NCBI GenBank assembly: GCA_910584475.1 | Contig: CAJUBD010000009.1 | Location: 62,001-126,000 of the forward strand | Direction of reading: 5' to 3' | DNA: 64,000 bases | Origin: an uncultured Treponema sp. | GTDB taxonomy: Bacteria; Spirochaetota; Spirochaetia; Treponematales; Treponemataceae | Position numbers and translations under genes: made by a program | Notes under the pieces: generated by a model | The model's database searches: none | Told to the model about the DNA's origin: nothing | Seen by the model: only the letters and a program-made list of their open reading frames with translations | Shown here: positions 10,647 to 20,100 of the stretch, in pieces | Layout of the letters: every line of letters begins with the position of its first letter | Position numbering within the stretch: the first letter of the stretch is position 1

Positions 10647-11225
10647 ATGAAAATTTATAAATTGGGCGAAGATGTTTTGACGAAAAAATCTCTCCCGATT
10701 CCGCAGGAAGAAATCAATGACGATTTGAAAAAACTCGCCGAGGAAATGCTTGAAACAATGATAAGCGCGAACGGCGTTGGTTTGGCGTGCCCGCAAATCG
10801 GACAAAGCCGAAGAATGTTCGTGGCGATGGCGGACGACGAAGTGAAGCGCGTTTTCATAAATCCGCAAATCGTGCGCACTTCCGGCGACAGCGTTCCTTA
10901 CGAAGAAGGCTGTCTTTCCGTTCCGCAAACTTGGGAAGAAATAATGCGGCCGTCGCAAGTTACAGTTCAGGCGCAAGATTTGAATGGAAAGCGTTTTATG
11001 CTTGAAGCCGACGGACTTTTGGCGCGGGTCATTCAGCACGAAATAGACCATCTTGAAGGAATCGTTTTTATCGATCGAGGCGACGCCGAATTCGCGCAAA
11101 AGACTCGGGAAAAATTCGCGCGACGCGCAGAACGTGCAGCGCAAAAAGCCTCCGAGCGCGAGAAAAAGGAAAAGCGAATCGCTGCGAAAAAGGCTTTCAA
11201 GGAAGCGAAGAAAAATGCAAAATGA
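10647..11225 (+). CDS. def: Peptide deformylase
   Basis: Removes the formyl group from the initiator methionine of new proteins. The ATG at 10647 follows a GGAG site and gives 192 residues. All three deformylase motifs are present: GVGLACPQ (43-50), EGCLS with metal-ligand Cys89, and HEIDH with His131, catalytic Glu132 and His135. The last 40 residues form a Lys/Ala/Glu-rich tail not needed for the fold. The gene overlaps fmt by 11 bases, so addition and removal of the formyl group are encoded together. Confidence 0.96.
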   Translation: MKIYKLGEDVLTKKSLPIPQEEINDDLKKLAEEMLETMISANGVGLACPQIGQSRRMFVAMADDEVKRVFINPQIVRTSGDSVPYEEGCLSVPQTWEEIMRPSQVTVQAQDLNGKRFMLEADGLLARVIQHEIDHLEGIVFIDRGDAEFAQKTREKFARRAERAAQKASEREKKEKRIAAKKAFKEAKKNAK

Positions 11226-12279
11226 AATTTGCAAAAAAAGTTCCGCACAAGATTCCGAAAAAAAATCGGAGGAAATTTCAAAGAAAAAAAATCGCGCGTT
11301 AAAAATTCTTTATGCCGGAAGTCCTGAAGCCTCCGCGCGGACTTTGGAAATCTTGCTTGAGCGTGCGCAAGGCGTTTATGAAATCGCGGGCGTTCTCACG
11401 AATCCGCCGAGCGCGAAAGGTCGCAAAAAAGATTTGATTCCGACGGCGGTAGGCGCGTTCGCACAAGAAAAAAATATTCCGGTTTACTCTCCGCAAAAAT
11501 TGGACGCGGATTTTCGCGAAGAAATCAAAGCGCAAAATTTCGATGCGCTTGTTTGCTTCGCCTATGGAAAAATTTTCGGTCCGAAATTTCTTTTGCTTTT
11601 TAAAATCGGCGGAATGAATTTGCATCCGTCTCTTTTGCCGAAATATCGAGGTCCTACGCCCATTCCTGCCGCGATTTTAAATATGGACAAAGAGACGGCT
11701 GTAACGGTTCAAACGCTTTCGCTCGGAATGGACGAAGGCGAAATTTTGGCGCAAGAAAAAATCGCGCTTGATTTTACGGAAACTGCCGATTTGCTTTTGG
11801 AAAAAAGCGCGAGGCTTGGCGCGGAGTTGCTCGATGGAGTTTTGAGAGAGTGCGCGAAATTTGAAAAAATGCCGCAAGGCGCGGCGCAAAAGGGCGAAGC
11901 GTCATACACGAAAATAATTTCGCGAGAAGACGCATTGATAAATTGGAACGAAAGCGCGCAAAAAATTTCAGCATTTGTTCGAGCGTACACGAGCGAGCCT
12001 GGCGCGTTCACTCGAATCGGCTCGATTGACGGCGAAACTTTGAAAATTTTGAAATGCGTTCCATTTGGTGAAAATGAAATTGAAAATATGAAAGTCGAAA
12101 ATTTTTCTTCAATGAAAAACGGAACTGTGATTTCATTTGACAAAATGGCTGGAATTCTAGTAAAATGCAAGGAAAGCGTTTTAGCTTTGACTGAACTTCA
12201 GCGTCAACAGCGCAGGGCGATGAATTACAAAGATTTTATGAACGGCGAGCGAAATTTTTTGGGCACAGTTTTGTGCTGA
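11215..12279 (+). CDS. fmt: Methionyl-tRNA formyltransferase
   Basis: Formylates Met-tRNA for translation initiation using 10-formyl-tetrahydrofolate. The ATG at 11215 lies inside the end of def and gives 354 residues. A lysine/serine-rich stretch of about 27 residues precedes the usual start of the fold (LKILYAGSPEAS). Active-site residues are Asn135 and His137 in MNLHPSLLPKYRG and Asp173 in LGMDEGEIL. Longer in-frame starts would run through def and are unlikely. Confidence 0.95.
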   Translation: MQNEICKKSSAQDSEKKSEEISKKKNRALKILYAGSPEASARTLEILLERAQGVYEIAGVLTNPPSAKGRKKDLIPTAVGAFAQEKNIPVYSPQKLDADFREEIKAQNFDALVCFAYGKIFGPKFLLLFKIGGMNLHPSLLPKYRGPTPIPAAILNMDKETAVTVQTLSLGMDEGEILAQEKIALDFTETADLLLEKSARLGAELLDGVLRECAKFEKMPQGAAQKGEASYTKIISREDALINWNESAQKISAFVRAYTSEPGAFTRIGSIDGETLKILKCVPFGENEIENMKVENFSSMKNGTVISFDKMAGILVKCKESVLALTELQRQQRRAMNYKDFMNGERNFLGTVLC

Positions 12280-12338
12280 AATTTTTCGGCGAAAGTTAAA
12301 TTTAATCGACGAAAAAGTTTTTGACTTCGAGGAAAATT

Positions 12339-13442
12339 ATGGAACGCGAAAAGAAAAAGTTTGGGGTCTCATTCAATGAAATGCAAGGCGAATTGCAAAA
12401 AAGCACGCCGGCATTTATTGCATATACAATCGCGGCTTTTTTATTGATGTTTATCACCGCGCTTGCAGTTTTCTTTTTTGCCAACAAAGGCTACGAGCAA
12501 GTTTTGGTTCCTGACGTTACGGGAAAAAGCCTCACGCGCGCGCTTTTGGAAATGCAGGAAAGGGAATTGTATCCTAAACTTCAATTGCGTTACAGCGATT
12601 TGCCTGGCGAGGCGGGACAAGTGCTTTCGCAGTCGCCAAGCGCGGGAAGCATCGTCAAAGCTGGTCGCAGAATTACGCTTGTCGTCAGCCGGGGTGTCGT
12701 GATTGACCATGTGGGAAATTATGTGGGAATGAATCTTGACACGCTCAAAACAAAATTGGACATGCTTTACGGCGGAGTCGACGCGCCTCCCATTACAATT
12801 GTCGAGCCGGTTTTCAAGCTTGACTCCGCTCCAATCGGAACGATTTTGGAACAAGAGCCTGCGGAAGGAACGCCTATAACTCAAGGCGTGGAACTTCGTT
12901 TTATCGTTTCTAAAGGCGCGTCCGAGCCACTCGTAAAAGTTCCGAATTTTTTGGGAAATACGATTGCGCAGATTTTGGAAGAGATGGGCAAAGTGAATTT
13001 GCTTTTTGATTTTAAAAGTCATGTGGCAAATGCGGGAGAAATTGCCGGAACTGTAACAAGTCAATCCGTTGAAGAAGGCGGCGAAGTCGAGGAATTTTCC
13101 CATATAACTTTGGACATCGCGCTTCCAGTTTTGGGCGCGCTTTATTCGGGAGACACTGTAGTTGAAAAAGACCTGAACGGTCGCGACGAAACTGAAGTCG
13201 CAGGAATGAGAATGGAAGATTTGGCAAACTCCAGCCATGGAATTTTTTCTACGGAAATTTCTCGTTACCCGATTGCCGTTCCTGTAAAGCTCGACGCGCT
13301 ACCCCCAGAAGGCGCGGCATATACTGTGACTTCGTTCAGTCATATCGGAGGAGAAATTACAGTGCCTTATTCCGTGCCGCATGGAACGGTTTTAGTGCTC
13401 AGCGTAGTAAATCAGGAAAAGGAGCGTTTTACAGTTCAATAA
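12339..13442 (+). CDS. PASTA-domain membrane protein
   Basis: A 367-residue protein starting at an ATG behind GAGGA. A short cytoplasmic N-terminus is followed by one membrane helix (about 26-48) and an extracytoplasmic part with three PASTA-like repeats: VLVPDVTGKSLTRALLEM, VGNYVGMNLDTLKTKL, and VPNFLGNTIAQILEEMG. PASTA domains bind peptidoglycan fragments or beta-lactams and usually occur on Ser/Thr kinases or penicillin-binding proteins; here there is no kinase domain. A role in envelope sensing is inference. The stop overlaps the next start as TAATG. Confidence 0.85.
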   Translation: MEREKKKFGVSFNEMQGELQKSTPAFIAYTIAAFLLMFITALAVFFFANKGYEQVLVPDVTGKSLTRALLEMQERELYPKLQLRYSDLPGEAGQVLSQSPSAGSIVKAGRRITLVVSRGVVIDHVGNYVGMNLDTLKTKLDMLYGGVDAPPITIVEPVFKLDSAPIGTILEQEPAEGTPITQGVELRFIVSKGASEPLVKVPNFLGNTIAQILEEMGKVNLLFDFKSHVANAGEIAGTVTSQSVEEGGEVEEFSHITLDIALPVLGALYSGDTVVEKDLNGRDETEVAGMRMEDLANSSHGIFSTEISRYPIAVPVKLDALPPEGAAYTVTSFSHIGGEITVPYSVPHGTVLVLSVVNQEKERFTVQ

Positions 13443-14941
13443 TGCAAGTTCCAAAAATTTGTCTCACGCTTACTGAAAGCACGATCGAAAATAATCTCGC
13501 CCTTGTCGAAAAGTATCGCGATTGCGTAGACCTTGTTGAGCTTCGCGCGGATTTTCTTGATGACAATGAATCGCTTCATATCAGAAAATTTCCGAGCCTT
13601 GCGAAAATTCCTTGCATATTGACAATTAGGCGTTTGGCTGACGGTGGAAAATATGTCGCCGGCGAAAGTTCAAGGGCAATGCTTTTTGCTCGGGCGATGG
13701 CTTTTGCCGATGATCAGCATCAGGAAAATAATTTTCAATATGTGGATTTTGAAAGCGATTTTTTCGTTTCAAGCTTGCAGGATGCGGCGATGGCTTTTGG
13801 AACGAGAATCATTCGAAGTTATCACAATATGAACGGACCAGTAAGCGACATAGTGAAACATTGCGATGAAATGCGGCGCACCGTCTACGAAATTCCGAAA
13901 ATTGCGTTTATGCCGAAAACTTTGGACGATGTGAAAAACCTTTTTTACGAAACTCGCAACTTTTCGGAATACGAGCATATTTTGTGCGCGATGGGACCGA
14001 TGGGGGTCGCTTCAAGAATTCTCGCATACAAAACGCATTCGTTTCTCACTTACACTTCGGCGGAAGATGGCGAAAATTCACTCAAAAATATCGGGCATAT
14101 CGATCCGTTTACGCTTGATCAGGTGTATCATTTTAAAAAACTGAACGAGCACACGGAAATTTTCGGCGTGACTGGATGGCCGCTTGAAAAAACCGACAGC
14201 CCTAAATTGCACAACGCTGGCTATAAAATGCATTCAATGAACGCGGTTTATATTCCAATTCCTTCCAATGACATTCATCAGACAATTAAATTTGCGAATG
14301 AAATTGGAATGCGCGGACTTTCTGTAACCGTGCCGCACAAAGAAACAGTCGTGAGCGATTTGTTTGAGGTGGACGAGCATGTCAAAGAAATAGGCGCGTG
14401 CAATACGATTGTGCAAAAAAACGGCGAATGGAATGGTTTCAACACCGACTTTTCTGGATTCGCGAAAGCGCTTTTGGAATTTACAGGACTGAAGAATTTG
14501 CGGCGTAAAAAAGTCGCGATCATAGGAGCGGGGGGGGCTTCCCGCGCGGTTGCCTGTGCGGTGAAAATTCTAGGCGGCAAGGCGTGTGTCTTCAATCGGA
14601 CGCTTTCTCGCGCGGAGCAAGTGGCCGACACGTTCGGCTTCGATTCCGCATCGCTCACTGCGGATTCAATCGGCAAATTAAAAAAATATTCTGACTTTAT
14701 AATTCAAACGACTTCGGTCGGAATGAATTCCACGGAAATGAGCAACGTGCAAAACGATCCGATTTATTTTTATAAATTCAGCGGAAAAGAAATTTTGTTT
14801 GATGTCATTTACACTCCCGAAGTTACGCCGATTATGCAGCGCGCGATGATGGCAGGTTGCAGAGTTTGCAACGGAAGCGAAATGCTAAAATATCAGGCAT
14901 ACGAGCAATTCAAAATTTTTACAGGAGTTGAATATGATTAG
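13442..14941 (+). CDS. aroDE: Bifunctional 3-dehydroquinate dehydratase / shikimate dehydrogenase
   Basis: A 499-residue fusion carrying two consecutive shikimate-pathway steps. Residues about 1-230 are a type I dehydroquinase with VELRADFLD (Glu33, Arg35), catalytic His128 in RSYHN and Schiff-base Lys153 in IPKIAF. Residues about 235-499 are shikimate dehydrogenase with SPKLHNAGY, catalytic Lys300 in SVTVPHKE, ACNTI, GFNTDFSGF (Asp336), and the NADP-binding loop IIGAGGASRAVA. The fusion avoids release of dehydroshikimate. It overlaps rpiA by 8 bases. Confidence 0.95.
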   Translation: MQVPKICLTLTESTIENNLALVEKYRDCVDLVELRADFLDDNESLHIRKFPSLAKIPCILTIRRLADGGKYVAGESSRAMLFARAMAFADDQHQENNFQYVDFESDFFVSSLQDAAMAFGTRIIRSYHNMNGPVSDIVKHCDEMRRTVYEIPKIAFMPKTLDDVKNLFYETRNFSEYEHILCAMGPMGVASRILAYKTHSFLTYTSAEDGENSLKNIGHIDPFTLDQVYHFKKLNEHTEIFGVTGWPLEKTDSPKLHNAGYKMHSMNAVYIPIPSNDIHQTIKFANEIGMRGLSVTVPHKETVVSDLFEVDEHVKEIGACNTIVQKNGEWNGFNTDFSGFAKALLEFTGLKNLRRKKVAIIGAGGASRAVACAVKILGGKACVFNRTLSRAEQVADTFGFDSASLTADSIGKLKKYSDFIIQTTSVGMNSTEMSNVQNDPIYFYKFSGKEILFDVIYTPEVTPIMQRAMMAGCRVCNGSEMLKYQAYEQFKIFTGVEYD

Positions 14942-15671
14942 TCAGCAGGAGCAAAAAGAACTTGTGGCGCGGGCTGCGATTGATTCTCTCATCGAACAGA
15001 AAAAAATTTTCAGCGGAATGAAAATCGGACTTGGCACCGGTTCTACCGCGATGCCTGCCGTGAGAAGGCTTGCCGAGCGAATCGATGACGGCACTTTGAA
15101 AAACGTGCGCGCGGTGGTGACAAGTTTTCAGACGGCGAACCTTTGCGACGATTTGGGCATTCCGATTTATTCAATGAACGATCGCGAAATTGGCGGCAAG
15201 TTGGATTTGGCGATTGACGGCGCGGACGAAATTGCGCCCGACAACTGCGTTATAAAAGGTGGCGGCGCGGCTTTGTTCCGCGAAAAAATCGTCGCGTATA
15301 ATTCTAAGATTTTTGTCGTGATCGCAGATTCGTCAAAAGTCGTGAAAACGCTTGGAACAAAATTCCCCCTCCCTGTGGAAATACTCGAAGAAGCGCGTGT
15401 GCCAGTCGTAAACGCGATTGCAAAACTTGGCGGCGAATGCGTTTTGCGTCAGGGAATCCGAAAGGCTGGTCCTGTGATCACGGACAACGGAAATCAATTG
15501 CTCGATGTCCTTTGGAAAAAAAGCGTGGATGCGGCTGCGATGGAAAAGAAAATCAACTCGATAACCGGCGTGGTGGAAAACGGATTTTTCACGCGCAAAA
15601 AGCCGATTGTTTTTTTTGCCGATGAAAACGGCAAAGTCATTCAACGCGCGCCGAAAAGCAAACTAAATTAA
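14934..15671 (+). CDS. rpiA: Ribose-5-phosphate isomerase A
   Basis: Interconverts ribose 5-phosphate and ribulose 5-phosphate in the pentose phosphate pathway. The ATG at 14934 has AGGAG six bases upstream and lies within the end of aroDE; the protein is 245 residues, normal for the family. Motifs seen are GLGTGSTA, DLAIDGADEI, KGGGAALFREKI (with the catalytic Glu) and VIADSSKVV. Confidence 0.96.
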   Translation: MISQQEQKELVARAAIDSLIEQKKIFSGMKIGLGTGSTAMPAVRRLAERIDDGTLKNVRAVVTSFQTANLCDDLGIPIYSMNDREIGGKLDLAIDGADEIAPDNCVIKGGGAALFREKIVAYNSKIFVVIADSSKVVKTLGTKFPLPVEILEEARVPVVNAIAKLGGECVLRQGIRKAGPVITDNGNQLLDVLWKKSVDAAAMEKKINSITGVVENGFFTRKKPIVFFADENGKVIQRAPKSKLN

Positions 15672-15677
15672 TTTACT

Positions 15678-17060
15678 GTGTTTCCGCCGTTTGACGAAGA
15701 AGCCGCGAAGAAAATTTGTTTTGAAATGATTCGCGAGCTTGAACAAAAAAAATCACTTTACGGTAATTCGGAATTTTATTCTTTCAAAGGAATGTTCGGT
15801 GCGCTTGTATGTCTTGATGAAAGCGGCGGCCAAGTCGCGCTTCGCGCTTTTTCTGGAGCGTGCGGCGGAAAGTGGAATGTCGAACATTTCGTTCCTCCGC
15901 TTTTTGATGAAGAAAAATACAACGCGGTGCTTTCAGTCAACGACGAAAAAATTCACGAACTTTCCGTAGCTCCTGCCGGCGAAACTTCCGAGCAAAAATC
16001 CGCGCGAAAAAAATTGCGCTTGAAGTTTTGCAATGAAACTTTACGACGCATTTACGCGCTTTACAAATTCTTTTGTGCCGATGGAATCGAGCGAAATTTC
16101 AACGACATCATAAAAGAAAAATTATATGCGAGTTTTCAGCGCGAAGAAAATTTGGAACGTAATGGAAAACGCAGTTTTTTGATTCCGACTGGAACGGGCG
16201 ACTGTTGTGCGCCAAAATTGCTGAGTTATGCATTTGAAAAAAAATTGCTTCCAGTGAGTCTCGCGGAATTTTATTGGAACGGTTCGGGTGAAAAAAAATT
16301 CGGTGAAACGAATTTTAAAAATCCTTGCGATGAAAAATGCGGAATAATTTTGCCTTTGATTTTGGGATTGAAAATAATTTATCGCGATGAAAGTATTTTG
16401 GTTGTGGAAAAACCGAGCGGCTTGCTCTCTGTCCCGGGGAGGGGCGCGGAAAAACAGGATTGCGTCGTGCGCCGAATGCAACGGCTTTTTCCGAAAACAA
16501 TTGCGCAACCTTCCGTGCATCGCCTCGATATGGACACGAGCGGTCTTATGGTTTTGGCGTTTGATTCGCAAAGCCATAAAAATATTTCAGGACAATTTGA
16601 GCGTGGCGAAGTAAAGAAAAAATACATCGCGGTTTTGGAAGGTGTTCCGCAAAATGAAAAACTCAAGATCACTCGCGCCACGAAAAACGGTCGCCTTGAA
16701 ATTCGCCATCGCGTGGACATCGAAAATCGGCCGCACCAAATTCACGATGAAAATTACGGAAAACTCAGCATTACTTTATGGAAGCGCGAACGAATTTGGA
16801 CTATGCGTGGTGAGAGGGGAGAAAGCGAGCATGTTGTTACGACCGTTAGTTTTGAACCGCTCACGGGTCGCACACATCAGCTTCGTTTCGCCGCCGCAAG
16901 CCCGCTTGGTTTGAATGCGCCGATTGTCGGCGACAATCTTTATGGCAGGGAAGCGGCGCAAGCAGGGCGGCTTTTATTGCACGCTTCGTACTTGAATTTT
17001 CTCCATCCTGCCACGGGCGAGCGAATGGAATTCTTTTCCAAGCCAGAATTTGAATGTTGA
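15678..17060 (+). CDS. RluA-family pseudouridine synthase with N-terminal extension
   Basis: Isomerises uridine to pseudouridine in rRNA or tRNA. The catalytic domain occupies roughly residues 235-460: IIYRDESILVVEKPSG, the catalytic Asp motif HRLDMDTSGL, and GRTHQLRFAA. About 230 residues precede it with no motif I recognise, rich in Cys and Phe, so the protein (460 residues) is about twice the minimal RluA domain. The likely start is the GTG at 15678, six bases after rpiA, with no clear Shine-Dalgarno, consistent with translational coupling. The exact RNA target cannot be told from sequence. Confidence 0.85.
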   Translation: MFPPFDEEAAKKICFEMIRELEQKKSLYGNSEFYSFKGMFGALVCLDESGGQVALRAFSGACGGKWNVEHFVPPLFDEEKYNAVLSVNDEKIHELSVAPAGETSEQKSARKKLRLKFCNETLRRIYALYKFFCADGIERNFNDIIKEKLYASFQREENLERNGKRSFLIPTGTGDCCAPKLLSYAFEKKLLPVSLAEFYWNGSGEKKFGETNFKNPCDEKCGIILPLILGLKIIYRDESILVVEKPSGLLSVPGRGAEKQDCVVRRMQRLFPKTIAQPSVHRLDMDTSGLMVLAFDSQSHKNISGQFERGEVKKKYIAVLEGVPQNEKLKITRATKNGRLEIRHRVDIENRPHQIHDENYGKLSITLWKRERIWTMRGERGESEHVVTTVSFEPLTGRTHQLRFAAASPLGLNAPIVGDNLYGREAAQAGRLLLHASYLNFLHPATGERMEFFSKPEFEC

Positions 17061-17095
17061 AATTATTGACTTTTAAATATATAAAATTTCTAGTA

Positions 17096-17124
17096 TTGAA
17101 ATAATTGCGCGTTTCCGTTAGAAT
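17096..17124 (+). promoter_or_regulatory. purL promoter, leaderless arrangement
   Basis: TTGAAA (17096-17101), 17 bases, TAGAAT (17119-17124), then six bases and the purL ATG at 17131. The bases before the ATG (AGTTTT) contain no Shine-Dalgarno sequence. Confidence 0.7.
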
Positions 17125-17130
17125 AGTTTT

Positions 17131-20100
17131 ATGTTCCGAATTTATGTTGAACGCCAAAGCGGATTTGAAAACGAAGCGCAGCGTATTCTTTCCGAGGCGA
17201 AAGGTTTTTTGGGAATTTCCGGCGTGGAGACTGTGCGCTGTCTGAATCGCTATGACATTGAAAATGTGGAAACGCCCGTCGCGAAAATGGCGGTGCGCAG
17301 AATTTTTTCCGAGCCGCAAAGCGACCGCGTAATTTTCGATTCGCTGAAATTGAATGAGGGGGAAACGCAAATTATTTGGGAACCCCTCCCTGGACAGTAC
17401 GACCAGCGCGCGGACAGTGCCGAACAATGTCTGCAACTTTTGCAAAAAACTTTGGGCGAAAATTCTTCCCGCAAAAATCACGGGCAAAAAAAATCCGAGC
17501 ATTGCGACGCTCCGCGTGTTCGCACGGCAAAAGTCGTGATTTTGACTGGAACAATTTCAGCGCGCGACGCAAAAAAAATTCAAGATTATTTGGTGAATAC
17601 GGTTGATTCGCGTTTGACGGACGACTCCGTTCCCGAGACACTGAAAATACAAACCGCAGAACCGTCGAAAATTCCTGTCGTTCAGGGCTTTACGAAATTC
17701 AAAAAATCCGAGCTCGATGCTTATTCAAAAAAAATAGGACTCGCGATGGATGCGGCCGACATAAAATTCTTGCAAGATTATTTTGTCGGGGAGGGGCGTG
17801 ATCCGAGCGAAACTGAAATCCGTGTGCTCGACACTTATTGGTCCGACCATTGCCGCCACACGACTTTTTTGACGGAACTTAAAGAAATAAAAATCGAAAA
17901 AGGGCCGTATGAAAAATTGTTCCGCAATTCGCTGAAAAATTACGAGGCGATGCGAACGGAACTTTATGAAAGTCGTTCCGACAAACCAATTTGTTTGATG
18001 GATATGGCTGTCATCGGAATGAAATTTTTGCGAAAGCATGGAAAGCTTTCCGACCTTGAAGTGAGCGACGAAAACAACGCTTGCTCGATTTTCATTGATG
18101 TTCATTATACTCACGACAAGCATGGCAAAAAAATTTCGGACAAAAATCCTGCGGCGAAAACTGAACGCTGGCTTTTGATGTTCAAAAACGAAACGCACAA
18201 TCATCCCACGGAAATCGAACCGTTCGGTGGAGCGGCTACTTGCATTGGCGGAGCGATTCGTGATCCGCTTTCGGGGCGAGCGTGGGTTTACCAAGCGATG
18301 CGCGTTACGGGCGCGGCTGATCCGACGCTTCCTCTTTCTAAAACTTTAAAAGGAAAATTGCCGCAATTGAAAATCGTTCGCGAAAGCGCACAAGGATTTT
18401 CTTCTTACGGAAATCAAATCGGCTTGACGACAGGGCAAGTTCAAGAATTTTATCATCCCGGATATGCCGCCAAGCGAATGGAATTGGGCGCGGTGATTGC
18501 GGCCGCTCCCGCGAAAAATGTCGTGCGTGGAACGCCCCAGGACGGCGACATCGTAATTCTTTTGGGAGGGGGAACAGGTCTTGATGGAATTGGCGGCGCG
18601 ACTGGCTCTTCAAAAGTCCACACGCAGAGTTCCGTTACGACTGCGGCGGCAGAAGTGCAAAAAGGCAATGCCGTAGAAGAGAGAAAAATCCAGCGGCTTT
18701 TCCGAAATGAAAAAGTCGGTCAGATGATTGTGCGCTGCAACGACTTTGGCGCTGGCGGAGTGAGCGTGGCTATTGGAGAACTCGCTCCAGGACTTGAGAT
18801 AAATCTTGACGCTGTTCCAAAAAAATACGAAGGCTTGAACGGAACTGAACTTGCCATCTCAGAAAGTCAGGAAAGAATGGCGGTCGTAGTTCGTCCGTGT
18901 GATGTGAAAAAATTCATTGAAGCGGCATCGGCGGAAAATTTAAATGCGGTTGTAGTGGCTACAGTTACATCGACAAATCGACTTGTGATGAAATGGCGTG
19001 GCGATGTAATCGTAAATATTTCGCGTGAGTTTTTGGACAGTGCGGGTGCAAGGCACGAAGCGAAGGCTTTGATTGAAAGTCCTGCGCCGCAGAGCGAATC
19101 GCCGCTTGTAAATCCGCTCGATTCCACAAAGAAAAAATTAGGCGCGGGAGCAACCGTCGCTTCAAAGAAGGCGGCGTGGCTTTCGAACATTTCAGATTTG
19201 GCTTGTTGCAGTCAGCGCGGGCTTGGCGAACGCTTTGACGGCTCGATTGGTTCTGCGAGCGTTTTGTTTCCTTACGGCGGAAGGTTTCAAAGCACGCCCG
19301 AAGCTGGAATGGTCGCGAAAATTCCTGTGGAATTTCCTTGCCAAACCGACACGGCAAGTTTTATGGCGCATGGATTCGATCCGCGAGTAAGTCAATGGAG
19401 CGCGTGGCATGGCGCACAAGTTTCAGTGCTTTCTTCGCTCGCAAAAATTTTGTGCATGGGCGCAAATCCTTTGAACGCGAGGCTTTCGTTCCAAGAATTT
19501 TTTGGTCGCGCACTTGACGCGAAAACTTGGGGCTATCCTGCGGCGGCGTTGCTCGGTTCGATTGATGCACAAGTGGCGATGGGCACGGCGAGCATCGGCG
19601 GCAAAGACAGCATGAGCGGCACGTTCGAGCAAATAAATGTTCCGCACACGCTCGTTTCTTTTGCGGTGGCGCACGACAACGTTCAAAATGTTACGAGCGG
19701 CTCGTTCAAAAAATCTGGCTCGAAAATTTATTTGGTCGCCGTTCCTTACTCTGAATTTCTCGCGCCAAATTTTGAAGCGTTCAAAATCAATTCGCAAATT
19801 TTGTACAAATTGAACTCGGCAAAAAAAGTCAGCGCGATGTATCCTGTCTGTGCTGGCGGAATTGCGGAAGCCGTCACAAAAATGGCGATGGGAAATCGAA
19901 TCGGCGCACGGTTGGATTTTCTTCCTCCGAATATAACTGCGAAAAATTTGGGCGGAACGAAAGGTGAGGAAAATTCGTTTGAGAATTTGTTCGCGCCATT
20001 TTACGGTTCCGTGCTCGTGGAGACCGATGAAGATTTTTCCAAAGAAAATTTTGCGAATGAAACTGTGTTTCTTTTGGGAGAAACAATTCGTGAAGAAGAA

